NCBI GenBank assembly: GCA_037974665.1
Contig: CM075764.1
Span: forward strand, 79,252,325-79,316,324
Origin: Ehretia macrophylla
Taxonomy: Eukaryota > Streptophyta > Magnoliopsida > Boraginales > Ehretiaceae
DNA: 64,000 nt
Direction: 5' to 3'
Under the pieces are notes generated by a model. The model had not been told where the DNA came from and ran no database searches. It saw only the letters and a list, made by a program, of their open reading frames with translations. This document shows positions 46,420 to 58,347 of this stretch, piece by piece. Each line of letters starts with the position of its first letter. Within the stretch, counting starts at the first letter, position 1. Position numbers and translations under genes: made by a program.

Positions 46420-48179
46420 TGCAACAATCCAGACCCAGTATATAGCATATCATATTTTATTGCATATAAATTTGTGCCAGTTAAAGTGTTATATTGTAAA
46501 TGTGTTTATTTTAATTTCGGAATTTACTTAGTAGCTTAGTATTTTTATACTTTCGTACAAAGTTGCACTAATATTTAATTAATTTAAATAAAATATTTTA
46601 ACCATTATTTTGTCATCTTTATCATACGGGGTTGTACCTAATACTTAGTAGATTTATTTTCATCTTTTTAAAATGAGTCTTGAGCCCGACATAAAAATTA
46701 AAGTATTTTATTTTACCGATTTCGTATTTTTTTTCTTAATATACACTTATTTTGGGGGCATACGTTCATAAATTTTATTTGCATAGCATGTCAGGAATGT
46801 GGGTAGAAAAATTGCTAATTGTATCATATGAATAGTGTCATCTAGAATGCAGTTTTAGGCTCCTAATTATTCTAGCTTTGCATTTAACCCAAAATAAATC
46901 ACCTAATTAATTTCCCTTGACCCAAAACTCATAATCCATGACCCAAAACCCACCTAATAACTACCATATACCATAAATAGCAAAAATGAACAAAAAACAC
47001 ACAAAATTAGAGGCCATTTTCGGCCATAGGAGAAAAGAAAAAAGAAATGGAAAAATTGCTAGGGATTGTCATTGGAGAGCTTCTTGGAGCAAGTTTGAGG
47101 TATTCTAAGCCAACTTCCTTATATTTCTACCTTGTTTATGGTGAGGGATAGCATTTAATTGCATTTTAAACCTAAACCTAGTTTATGTAAATTTTTAGAT
47201 TTTGTTATTAATGCTTAGTTTATGGCTATTTTTTCTTATAATGCTACTTACTAAGTGTGTAGAACAATATTTTGTAGATATATTGCATTTGTATTGGCTA
47301 AAATGGTGTTTGGCAAGTTAGGAAGATGATAAATAGTAAAAACTATGGAAATTTCATGTTAAGTGGTAAATTCTCGTTTCAATGCTTCAATATGTGTTCT
47401 AACATTTTTAGTAGGTGTCATAAACATCTAGGAAGCTAAATGTAAAGCTTAATTGGCTAGAACATGGCTAAGACTTGGAATTCTTGATTGAGAGCAAAAG
47501 GGGCCATATTTGAGTTGTGTTGACCGGGTGTATTTGGGTGTGTTGAATGGTCTTAGATGTGTTAGGTTATGATTATGATGCATTTATGGCATTGATTTAA
47601 TGATCGGATTAGGGGTTTGTTGTGTAAATGGACTAAGGGGCTTTTTGGGGCTAAGTGGTAGATATAGTTTAAAGTGAATTTTCGTAGTGTTTAAAGGTGT
47701 CATAAAGTGTCTATGTGCAGTTCGTGTAATTGGATTGTGGATTTCATAGCTTGAGTGGAATATGTAGCTTAAAAGTTAGCCATGAGAATAGTGTTTTGTT
47801 GAATTAATGGTTAAATGCTTGTTTTAATGTTTGAATAAGATGCCATAAGTGCAAACATGATTAGATTAATGCATAAACTCGCTAGAATGTGGTTAGAACT
47901 TGGTTGGAATTTATTGAGCATGAAGGGGGTGTTGAGTGTTTTTAGCCGTAGGTGTATATGTGTATTTTATAGAGCTTAGTTGTGGTTAGTTAGCTTAACT
48001 TTATATATTAGTAAATGCTTCTATGTTGTCATAAGGTTATGTGATAATGTTGCTAAAGAACTTGAAGTATTCTTGAATCAAGTGAAACTGTGAAATGATT
48101 ACAAATAGAAAATTAAATTATCTTGTGTTATGTATGAACTATGAAAAGTTGTTGTTTACCTTGGTTGCTGATATTATGT
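46420..48179 (+). repeat. Element E 3' LTR, truncated
   Basis: Starts TGCAACAATCCAGACCC. The part 47136-48178 matches 30355-31383 of the 5' LTR, including the donor-like GTGAGGG (47141). Similarity stops abruptly at 48179; the second half, with the stem-loop, is missing. Confidence 0.83.
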
Positions 48180-48829
48180 AGTTTAGAGCATTAATATAGC
48201 TAGCACATAACTTCTATACTTAGGACATTTAACAAGCACATAATCTACATATATGTTCTATGATAATAAAGCAACAACTCAACTAGAACTTCTTGCAACA
48301 CTTAGCAAAACATGCAAAAGAGAACTTATACTACACACTACATGCTAGAAATTAGCTTTGCATACACTTGTAGTTCAATTGATAATCTTTCTACATCATA
48401 ACAATCAATCAAATAGCAAGATAAAATCATAAAAATGCATATTATGATTAAATCCCTCACCTAGTAAGCTAGATATACAAGAATTTAGCTCCAAATCACT
48501 TTCTTTCTTCTCTAAAATGCTCCAATTGTTCTCCAATAGCCAACCCTAATTTTTTCTCTTCTCTTCCTCTTTTCTCTCTATGGCTGTGAGGCTCGGCACG
48601 AGACCTCATGTGAATTTAGTTCATATAACATATAAATAAATCATTTTATATGCATTCATGTCATTTTTTATGCATTTATACAGATTTACGTGCATTTGCA
48701 TCGTTTTTCGTGCAATTAAGTGTATTAGATATAGTAGGAATTAATTACGCCTTATTGAGTCAAGAATAGCAACTATTTAGTTAAGATTCAACCAAAAGAG
48801 CAAACTAGTAATTGTGCATTTAGTTGGAG
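48180..48829 (-). repeat. Fragment H: part of an LTR-like sequence, truncated
   Basis: About 650 bp unlike its neighbours. On minus it has AT-rich TATA-like sequence, a purine/AG-rich leader and TTACTAG|GTGAGGGATTTA (48464-48474), the donor-like motif of the other LTRs, so it is probably the promoter/leader half of another chromovirus LTR. Ends in TGGAG, the presumed left target site of I. Confidence 0.5.
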
Positions 48830-49262
48830 TGTCACGTCCCAACTCGACCCCATTTACAATCAGTTAGGACGTAACGTAATTTCGGCAATATAACGTCTGT
48901 AATATAGACATCAGAGCTCTAAACCAATCCTTTATAACATCACACAACCAACTCCAAACTTCAACAACAACTACACAACCATTCATCAACATTGAACACA
49001 ACACATTAAACAACCATACACCATACCAACCACAAGTCATAAGCCTCCGTTTCAACAACATACCACAAGTTATACTATACATATGCATACTTGATATAAA
49101 ACTAGACTATCAATCCTACTCATAATCCAAAGTAAGACAACTAAACTAGCATTGTACTTTTCACTATCTTTATAACAACTTATACAATATAAACTTCAAA
49201 GTAAATACAATACGTCTAGTTCTAATATACAAGACAACAAAAAGAGAACTTCAACCAAGACT

Positions 49263-49355
49263 TTATGGATAAGACTTAGGCACATATGACTCCTCAACAA
49301 AAGGCACATTCTCAGCTTCCTGAGGGACGTACCCAAACTCTGGCTTAATGACACC
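49263..49355 (-). CDS. Conserved LTR mini-frame, I 3' LTR copy
   Basis: 31 codons, no internal stop, beginning GVIKPEFGYVPQEAENV and ending KSYP and TAA. Aligned codon by codon with C (10934-11026) there are no gaps. Many differences are silent or conservative. Preceded by an acceptor-like TTATTTAG|GT in the same phase. Confidence 0.42.
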   Translation of the reverse strand, partial: GVIKPEFGYVPQEAENVPFVEESYVPKSYP

Positions 49356-49773
49356 TAAATAATAAACGAATGAGGGTGAGCTTATATATAACAAAGCTCA
49401 GTGAGGATTCGAAAGATGTTTTAAAATCATTTACTTTACCCCTCGGGAAATCATCCTATGAATAACAACACACATTAATCTTCATTAACATCAACATTTC
49501 AATTCAAGCCACATAAATAACCATTCAATTGAGAAAATATACACTAGTTGGTGTAGCTTCATACGCCATCACGATCTCAACCAACTTCTTGTAATTCCCA
49601 TAATACATATCAGAGGTACCTCATCTAGCCCCTCCTTCCATGGCATTTCCGCCCATGCTAGCTGGAGGTACTCTATGATAGTCATGCCGTTATCAACCCG
49701 ACAGTCTGATGCTGCCCCGAGAGGTGGCACACACTATTAAGACTCATAACAATAATAATAAACATCTCGTATT

Positions 49774-49805
49774 CTGGAAAGACAACAAAGTAGGTTGTCC
49801 TCCAG
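49774..49805 (-). other. Extended LTR stem-loop, I 3' LTR
   Basis: Arms CTGGA and TCCAG enclose GACAAC-AAAGTAG-GTTGTC, the longest version of the shared hairpin (5 + 6 bp with a small internal loop). The I 5' LTR copy is at 59291-59322. Confidence 0.65.
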
Positions 49806-50799
49806 ATCATCATCAATCATCAATCAGTTAACAACATTTCAATCAACATAATATCAATTAAACAACCAAGACAACCAAGTTAGATGACAAAGTTGGCCAC
49901 CCAACTTAACACACATATTTATCATACATTCAATCCTGAACCTACTCTACAACAATTCAAGAAACAGCTACACAAACACTACCAAACATCTAAAGACAAC
50001 ATTTAAACATTTTAAAGAAAGACTACACGAACTTCTAAAATTCATAACTTACAATATACTAATCAAACAACCCCCGAACCTTTTCCTATCACTCAACCAC
50101 ACATGCAACTACATTAACCACATCGGAACCCAACCAAAAGCCATCCTAAACAAGCCTAACAACACTAATTTTGACAATGCACCTTGGCTGAATTTTCAGA
50201 CTTTTACTATGGCATTCAAATTGAAAATTCGGTATTACAACATTACTACACAATAATTAACAAGCCTATAGAAGCAACTACAACCCAATTCCAACTACTA
50301 CAACAACATTTATTCAATTATAAGCCAATTAATCAACTTAAATACCCGAAAAATAAAAATACATGCTACTACCGTTCAAAATGGCTACAAATACATATAA
50401 TTGGTCCTTCGCAACTACTAAGCAATAATCTAAAGACAATTCAACAAAACATCCGGTAAATATGCAACTATAGAAATTTGACAAGAAATAACATTTCTAG
50501 ATCTAAATTTTTCTCTCATATTTGATCCAAAGTAAAGCTAGAAATGCGAAGAATGGATGCCCAACAAGCGGAATCTAACCCGGATTGAAAAGTTTTGTCC
50601 TAAAAATGAGTTTTCTTAGAGAAAATTGCTTTGAAAACTTAAAGAAAAATTCTCTCTTTTCTCCTATGGAGCTCAAGGCAATGTGAGTGTTTTTTGAGTA
50701 TGTTTTGCTTTGTTTTATTGTGTGTTATGTATGTATGTTATATATATATGCTAAGTCAAAGTTGATAACTTAAGGTATTTTAGTTAGTTTTAGTCTATA

Positions 50800-50802
<3 letters not shown>

Positions 50803-50839
<37 letters not shown>
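50803..50839. repeat. AT microsatellite in the I 3' LTR
   Basis: Uninterrupted AT dinucleotides, upstream of the TATA box in element sense. Confidence 0.9.
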
Positions 50840-50841
<2 letters not shown>

Positions 50842-51255
50842 TTATACTATATTAAGTAGTATATTTTTAGTTGACAAAATATTATATGTATGCATATATA
50901 TGTATACAATTATGATATACTACTTATTTTTGTAAAAGATTATGAAAACTCCTTTTAAATTCCTAATTCGTTTTAAAATCCGTTTTAATCAAACACGGGT
51001 ATGTTAATGTCTGAGGACTAGGCTTTCAAACGTTTAAAAGACTAGTTTCAAAATTTTAGCGGACGTGTTTCAAATATACTATTCACAAAACTCGACGATA
51101 AAATTTTCAATGCCGATTTTTATGAAAATTTCATGAATGCTCACATAGCATGTAATAGGAGTTAAAATCACATAATTATCATATTTTAATTCATGTAATA
51201 GATAAACAAATCAAAACACGTAATTTCACATAAAGAAGAATTTTGGGGTGTCACA

Positions 51256-51275
51256 GTTTCTACCCATTAAAGAAA
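51256..51275 (-). other. Element I polypurine tract region
   Basis: On minus, TTTAATGGGTAGAAAC precedes the LTR; compared with C and F it is eroded. Confidence 0.65.
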
Positions 51276-51319
51276 TTTCATCCTCAAAATTCTTACTTGC
51301 TGCACGGAATAAATCTGGG

Positions 51320-52540
51320 TATTGTTGCTGAATCTGATCTCTTCTTTCCTAAGTAGCTTATTCAATCCTATGATGTTTCCACAATACTTTAACTATCGGA
51401 ATCTTCTTCAACCTCAACTCCCGTTTCATCTGATCAAGAATGCGAATCGGTCGCTCATCATAAGTCAGATTCTCACAAAGCTGTAACGGCTCTAATTCTA
51501 GAATATGAGAAGGATCTGGATAATACTTCCTCAAAGTAGACACGTGGAAGACATCATGAACATTAGAGAAGTTCTCCAACAAAGCTAACCGATACGCCAA
51601 CTTGCCAACTCTGCCAATAATCTCAAACAGCCCTGCAAACCTCGGACTCAGCTTACTACCTTTTCCATGACGAGCAAAACCCTTACTAGGAGATAATTTC
51701 AAGAAAACTCGGTCCCCGATTGCAAACTCCAAATCCCGACGACGTTTATCAGCATAACTCTTATATCTGTTATGCGCAGTCAGCATTCTCTGCCTGATCA
51801 ACTGGACAGTCTCAATCTTTTCTAGAAGCTCTGGCATCATAGTCGGGTTAATAACCTTCATCTCCCCTACTTCATCCCAATACAAAAGTGATCGGAATTT
51901 ACAGCCGTAGAGAGCTGCATAAGGTGCCATCCCAATAGTCGCTTGATAACTATTATTATAGGCAAACTCGGCTAGCAGTAGATATTTCTCCCAATTCTTC
52001 CCAAAGTCCAAAGCACAAGCCCTGAGCATATCTTCCAGAATCTAAATAGTTCTTTCCGATGACTGTCAATCTGTGGATGATACATTGTGCTGAAACTCAA
52101 CTCAGTACCCAAAGTTTCCTAAAGTTTCTCCCAAAATCGAGAAGTAAACCATGGATCTCGATCAGAGACAATACTGGCTGGAATTCCGTGAAGTTTAACA
52201 ATCTGATCCAAATAAAGATCTGCCAACTTTACAAGTTTATCTCCCATCCTCATCAGAATAAAATGAGTTGTCTTTGTCAAATGATCCACAATAATAATAG
52301 TTATCACAACCTCTCGGTGTTCTAGACAAACTAATGACGAAGCCCATCGTAACATGTTCCCATTTTCACTATGTTCTTACCAACGGATAAAGTAACCCTG
52401 CGGGTCGTTGATGTTTTGCTTTCACTCATTGACAAGTCAAACATCTGGATACAAACTGAGCAACATCCATCTTCATGTTGTTCCACCAGTAATGTTGTTT
52501 CAAGTCCCGGTACATCTTGTTTCTACCGGGATGAATGGTG
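51320..52540 (-). pseudogene. Element I integrase and chromodomain remnant, broken
   Basis: 51358-52029 keeps [21 protein letters not shown] sequence, DRVFLKLSPSKG, FHVSTLRKY and the chromodomain start (VKVLWKHH). 52119-52355 keeps the core with [14 protein letters not shown] at 52042-52044 lies at the same codon as C's 13720-13722. Frames change between the blocks. Confidence 0.8.
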
Positions 52541-52639
52541 TACTTAGAGTTATAAGCTTCCTCCAGAATACCTCTCCTCAAGCCTGATTTATCGAGAACA
52601 CACACCGTGTTTCGATATCTAAGAATTCCATCCTCATGT

Positions 52640-53255
52640 AACTTGAAGTCAAACTAATCATCCGAGATCTGATCCTTGATCTTCTGAAGTTTCACATCAA
52701 GTTGTTAACCTTCTCTAATCGAGACAGCAATAAAGGTTGAATCCGGAGATGTGAACACATCACCCCAACCTGAGTCAACTCCAGTTTCCAATAGCTAACT
52801 TCCTCAAGCACCGCCCACTTTTTAACCGCCAAACAAGCAATACCTGCCTTTCGGCTAAGAGCATCTGCTACAATATTCCCATTCCTAGGAAAATATTTGA
52901 TAGAACAATTATAATCTCCGAGAAGCTCCATTCATCTCCGTTGACGCATATTCAACTCCTTCTGCGAGAACAAGTACTTTAGACTTTTATGATCAGTGAA
53001 AATCTTGAACTTATTGTCCTACAGATAGTGACGCCATTTTTTCAGTACGAATACAACTACTGCCAACTCAAGATCATGAGTTGGATAGTTTACCTAATAT
53101 GGTTTTAACTTTCTAGAAGCATATGCGATAACCCGACCATTCTGCATAAGTATGCAACCCAAGCCCTCCTTGGATGCATCGTTGTAGATGACCATATTAT
53201 CGGTTCCCTCTAGCAATGCAAGTACCGGAGCGATAGTCAATCTCTTTTTCAACTC
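52640..53255 (-). pseudogene. Element I RNase H and tether, broken
   Basis: 52692-52931 carries the tether with [14 protein letters not shown]. The RNase H core [22 protein letters not shown] and a degraded H-D-L-E region are readable upstream to about 53250 with stops. Confidence 0.75.
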
Positions 53256-54010
53256 CTAAAACCCACTCTCACACTTCTCATCCCAAGTAAAGTTGGTTCG
53301 TTTCTGAGTTAACTTAGAAAGTGGCCCTGCAATCTTAGAAAAGTCCTTCACAAACCTACGGTAATAACCTACCAAACCAAGGAAGCTACGAACCTCCGAA
53401 ACATTCTCTAGCCTTTTCCAAGATATCACCACTTTAATCCTAGTGGGATCTACTGAAATACCGTTCTGAGTAATCACATGGCCAAGAAAAGATATACGTT
53501 GTAGCCAAAATTCACATTTGCTGAACTTCGCAAACAACTAATGCTCCTGAAGCTTTTGCAGGACAAGTCGTAGATGATACTCGTGCTCCGATTCAATCTT
53601 AGAATATATCAAGATATCATCAATAAAGATTACCATGAACTGGTCCAAGTACGGCTGAAAAACTCGATGCACAAGATTCATGACTGCTGCCAGTGCATTA
53701 GTTAGTCCAAATGGCATAACTACAAATTTATAATGCCTGTACCGAGTCCTGAAAGCAGACTTTGGAACATCCTCCGTACGGATCCGAAGCTAATAATACC
53801 CCTGCCTCAAGTCAAGTAGACTTTGGCTCCCTGAAGTTGATCAAACAACTCGTCAATTAGTGGCAAATGATACTTGTTCTTAACAGTCACCTGATTCAAA
53901 CCATGATAATCAATACATAATCTCAAGGTACCATCCTTCTTCTTCACAAATAAAACGGGTGCTCCCCACGGTGAAGAATTTTGTTGTATGAAACCCTACT
54001 CTAATAGCTC
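53256..54010 (-). pseudogene. Element I reverse transcriptase, broken
   Basis: 53256-53537 gives [22 protein letters not shown] and [28 protein letters not shown]. The FIDDI catalytic motif is readable near 53603-53620. CAG to TAG removes Gln before LFAKF at about 53538. Confidence 0.8.
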
Positions 54011-54700
54011 TTGCAACTAAGTTTTCAGCTCTTTAAGCTCAACTGGTGACATCTGGTACGCTGATTTAGATATAGGTTGAGTACCGGGAATTAGATTAAT
54101 CACAAACTCAATATCTCCCTCTAGCGGCAATCCTGGCAACTCCTCGGGAAATACATTAGGATATTCCTAAATTATCGAAACTTTTTCCAGCTTGAGCTTA
54201 TCAGATGGCTTGTTAATCAAATAAGTTAGATAACCTAAACACCCCTTACTCACAAGCTTAATAGCTTTAACTGATAAGATAAAGAAACTCATCTTAGCAT
54301 CCCGGTTCCCCGCTACCTTGACCACTGGCTGTTCTGGCAACTAAAATTGCACCACCTTTGTTCTACAGTTTAACTGAGCATCATACTTGGCAAGCCAATC
54401 CATACCCAAGATAACATCATACCCTTGAATAGGAAATAAGATAAGGTCCGAAGGAAAATCCTGACCATTAAAATGTATTTTACAATCTTTACATACTAAG
54501 CCAGTCACATATTTATCAGTCAAAGAAGTACTAATCTCAACCACATAAGGTAACTTCTCAGGTTGCACATTAGCACATTGTATACAAGTAGGTGTAATAA
54601 AAGAATGTGTAGTACTAGAATCAATTAATACCTTAACAAGTTGATCGGGTATAAGAAAGTTACCTTCCACAACTGCTGCTGGCTCAAGTATTTCCTCCAA
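54011..54700 (-). pseudogene. Element I protease, active site altered
   Basis: 54341-54700 is open: it keeps VLIDS at the active site but the next residues are STTHSFIT, so the usual DSGA is changed to DSST. The partner VILGMDWLAKYD is present. The linker to RT (54011-54340) has stops. Confidence 0.8.
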
Positions 54701-55623
54701 GTCTACTGGGTAAGCCCGAGCCTGAACCCACTGCTGTTGAGGTACACTACCTGCAGGTCTACCCTGGCCTGCTGGCTGACTCTCAAATCTCTGATACCTG
54801 GGACAATCTCTCGCCCTGTGTTAATTGCTGCTGCAAACTATACATGTTCTTGCCTTTGCCCGACAATCGGCCTCCAAATAGCCCTTACGTTTACAATAAG
54901 CACACTATAGTGTCGGAGCACTAACACTGCCTTCCAAAGAACCAGAAGCTGAATAAGTAGATGTACCATCCTGCTGTTGAAGTCTCACAACATATGGCCT
55001 GTACTGACCCTAAGACTATACTGGCCTCTGCTATGACTGTGTCTGGTAGGATCCTTGTTGAAACTGGGTTCCTCTTTTCCAACCTAGAAGCTGCATTAAA
55101 GGCCACAAAAAACTCATCATACTATATCAAGGCCATCGCATCCTAAATCTCTGGCCATAGACCCATAATGAACCTCCGGGTCTTTCGTTCCTGATCCGCC
55201 ACAAACTCCGGTGCATAACGGGACAACCTAGTAAAGTTGGCCTCATACTAGGCCACTGTGGAATTACCTTGAACCAGAGATGTAAACTCCTCCTCCTGTC
55301 GTTCCCATGCAATCCTCGGGATATACTTGAACTGAAACTCCCGCAGAAAGGTAGCCCAAATATAGCGAGTACCCTGAGCTTCCCAATCAAACCTCACCGT
55401 ACGCCACAATTCCCCAGCCTCATCGTCAAATAGAAACACTGCAAAGGTGACATTCCTTTCATCGGTGTAATCAAGGGGATCAAATATTTTCTCAATCTTA
55501 CTGATCCAAGCTTCAGCCTTCCGATCGTCAAGCTCACCCTGGAAACTCGGTGGAAAATATCCCATAAATTCCTTCAATAGACTACCCTCTCGATAACCAT
55601 CCTGTGTATTTTGCATTTGTGTC

Positions 55624-57882
55624 TGTGAAACCCCAGATTTCACCATTGCATAGAATTGCGTATTTTGACTTGTTTATGTGTTATATGAGTTAGAATGCAC
55701 TAATTATGGGATTTATATTCCTATTACATGTTAAGTGTGCATTCATGAAATTTTCATCGAAAACGGCATCAGAAATTTTATCGACGGTTTTTATAAATAG
55801 TATTTTGAACGCATGTCCGCTAAAATTTTTACACGGGTGTTTTAAACATCTTAAAACCTAGTCCTCGGATATTAATAGACCCGTGTCTATTTAAAATGGA
55901 TTTCAAATTGGATTAGAAATTTTAAAGGTTTTTATACCTTCTTTTACAAAATTCGAGTTTTTAACCAAGTTGGGTGTTAATGTATGCATGTGAAAATTGT
56001 TGTCAACTAAAAATATGTTACTTAAAATAGTCTAACTATTGAATGCATATAAGTAAGCAAGATAGTCAAGAAAATCAATTAAAAGACTAAAAATACTAAT
56101 TAAAAGATTAGAAAATCAACTTTGACTTTTGCAATTTTGTTGACTTAGCCTATTTACCTATCAACACACACTAAAATAGCACAAAAATACCCTAAAAAAT
56201 ACTCACCTTGCCGTGAGCACCATAGGAGAAAAAGAATGAAATTTCTTCAAGTTTTTAAAGTAATTTTTCATTAGAAATTGCATTTCTAGCCAAAACTCTT
56301 CAACCAAAGCTTGATTTCACATGTTAGGCACCTAGTGCACGCATTTCTTACCTTGTTTCAGATCAAAGGTGAGAGAAAATTTCTGGATCTCAAGATGCTA
56401 TTTTATGTCATTTTTATATAATTGCATTTTTATCCGATAAAATTTTAAACTATTGTTAGATTATTGCTCAGTAGTTGCCAAGGACATTTATATGAGTTTA
56501 TAGCTGTTTTGATCGGTTGTAGCATGTATTTCTATTTTTCGGGTATTAAAGTTAAGTTATAGCTTCAATGTTGAATAATTGTTGTTGTGGCGGTTGGAAT
56601 TGATTGATTATAGCTTCTAAAAATTTGTTAATTGCGGGGAAGTAATGTTGTAATGTCGAATTTTTTATTGGAATGTTGTCGGGCTTGTTTTGGATGGCTT
56701 TTGGTTGGTCTTTAGTGGGGTTATTGTAGTTGCATGTGTGGTTAGGTGATAGAAAGTGGTTTGGAGGTTATTGGATTAGTAGATTGTAAGTTATGACTAT
56801 TCAAAATTTGTGTAGTCTTTCTTTAAATGTTGAAATGTTGTCTTTGGTTGTTTGAGTGGTTGAATCTTGGGTTGTTGTTGGTTAGACTCGGGATTGGTTG
56901 TGTGGTTTAATGCATGTTAAGTTGGGTGGCCTACTTTGTCATCTAACTTAGTTGTTAGTTGTTTATTTGATTAGTTGATGTTATACTATTGAAATGATGT
57001 TAACTGATTGATTATTGATGATGTCGGGAGATAGGCAACCTACTTTTATTGTCCTTCCGTAATGTGAATGTTTATTATTATTGTCATGAGTCTTGATAGT
57101 GTGTGCTACCTCTCGGGCAGCATTGGCTGTCAGGTTGATAACGGCAAGACTATCATAGACTACTCCCAGCTCGCATGGGCTAGATGAGGTACCTCGAGTG
57201 TGTGTTATGGGGAGTTATAAGAAGATGGTTGAGATCGTGATGGTGTATGGAGCTACACCAACTAGTGTATCCTTTCACAATTGAATGGACATTTATGTGG
57301 TTGAATTGAAAAGTTAATATTTTTGAAAAGATCTGTAGAATTCCTCACTGGGCTTGTTTTATATAAGCTCACTCTCATTCGTTATCTGCAAGCAGGTATT
57401 ACTGAACCAGATTACGGGTACGTGCCTTAGAAAGCTGAGAATGTACCTTACATGGATGAGTCTTATGTGCCGGAGTCGTTTCCATGAGTTTGTCTTAGTT
57501 TTTGTAATATATTGTATTGTTTAACTTATTTAAGGATAAGGACTTATGTAATGCTAGTTTAGTAGTCTTTCTTTTGATCATGAATAGGTTGCTAGACTGA
57601 CTTATAATCTATTTTGCAAATGTATGATATAGCCTATGTATGATGTTGGAACGGAGGCGTATAACTTATGGATGAATTGATGAAGGAATGCTTAATATAT
57701 GGAAATGGTTGCGTTGTATGTTGTTAACATGGTTGTGGAGTTGTTGTTGATCTTTGGTGTTGGTTGTATGAAGTTCTAAAGGGTTGGTTTAGAGCCCTGA
57801 TATCCATATTACTGTCATTATACTGCCGAATTCCGTTGCGTCCTGACTGATCATAGGTGGGGTCAAGTTGGGGGGCGTTACA
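55624..57882 (+). mobile_element. Element L: chromovirus solo LTR of the C family, 2259 bp
   Basis: Starts TGTGAAACCCC and ends GGGCGTTACA on plus, the same ends as C's LTR, in opposite orientation to its host I. Flanks GTGTC (55619-55623) and GTGTA (57883-57887) differ by one base. Holds donor-like AAAG|GTGAGAG (56369), stem-loop (57036-57051, one arm changed), TCCTCACTGGG (57342-57352) and a mini-frame. Confidence 0.88.
57395..57487 (+). pseudogene. LTR mini-frame, element L, one TAG
   Basis: 31 codons with the same ends as C (GITEPDYGYVP ... DESYVPESFP, TGA). The codon after YVP is TAG where C has CAG; I's 5' LTR copy has the same change. Confidence 0.35.
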
Positions 57883-58069
57883 GTGTATGTATAGTCTGTG
57901 CTTGAGCAGCTTGCCTTGCTAGAATCTGTGTCTGCCCCACTATGACCTCCGTTATTCGGTCCATAGCCATTGCAAGATGATCGTAACCCTGATCTCGACC
58001 TGGTGCCGCATTCCCCGGTGCCTCATTATCTTCCTGAGGCCTACCATGTGTTCTTGGACGTCCAGCCAT

Positions 58070-58347
58070 TCTTCTTTCAAAGAGTTAACACATGTTATAA
58101 CATATAGACAGGCTATAGACAATTAATAGCACGTCGGCAACAAAACTTACGTAAGGCACAAAAGTCACTTAAGTGTTAGTCACGTAAACAAGTTAATCAC
58201 ATAATCACATAATCACATAATCATATAATCATATTAACACGTAATTCACTTTTCTTTCACTTCATACATACTTTCATGCTAAAACCACTACCCACATTCC
58301 TAGGATAACCCGGCTGACAACTAAACATGCGCTCTGATACCACTTAA
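58070..58347 (-). other. Element I leader with primer site
   Basis: Primer site GTGGTATCAGAGC on minus at 58331-58343. Between it and gag lie tandem AATCACAT units (58196-58240). No coding sequence. Confidence 0.8.

Larger units (their letters stand above)
30355..48179 (+). mobile_element. Element E: geneless LTR element, carrying D, F and G
   Basis: 5' LTR: 30355-32393 and 42423-42954 (its start is beyond D, outside the window). Primer site 42957-42969. Interior 42970-43064 and 45586-46406, purine tract 46407-46419, 3' LTR 46420-48179 (truncated). LTR homology of 30355-31383 to 47136-48178 ties the halves together. The interior is about 0.94 kb without gag or pol and resembles that of B. 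As host of D and F it is the oldest traceable insertion here. Element sense is plus. Confidence 0.85.
48830..51255 (-). repeat. Element I 3' LTR, 2426 bp
   Basis: Starts TGTGACACCCC on minus. It has a TATATATATAA box (about 50740-50750), a long AT microsatellite (50803-50839), a mutated donor-like site (AAATATGAG), the stem-loop (49783-49797) and the mini-frame (49263-49355). Confidence 0.9.
54720..58069 (-). pseudogene. Element I gag, split by solo LTR L
   Basis: The N-terminus is at 57883-58069 (MAGRPRTHGRPQEDNEAPG), then L, then 55248-55646 (QNTQDGYREGSLLKEFMGYFPPSFQGELDD and FAVFLFDDEAGELW), then remnants of the AASRLEKR helix and a Gln/Tyr-rich linker to about 54720. The pieces join across L at homologous residues of C gag, so L inserted in a gag already in place. 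Further frameshifts are present. Confidence 0.82.
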
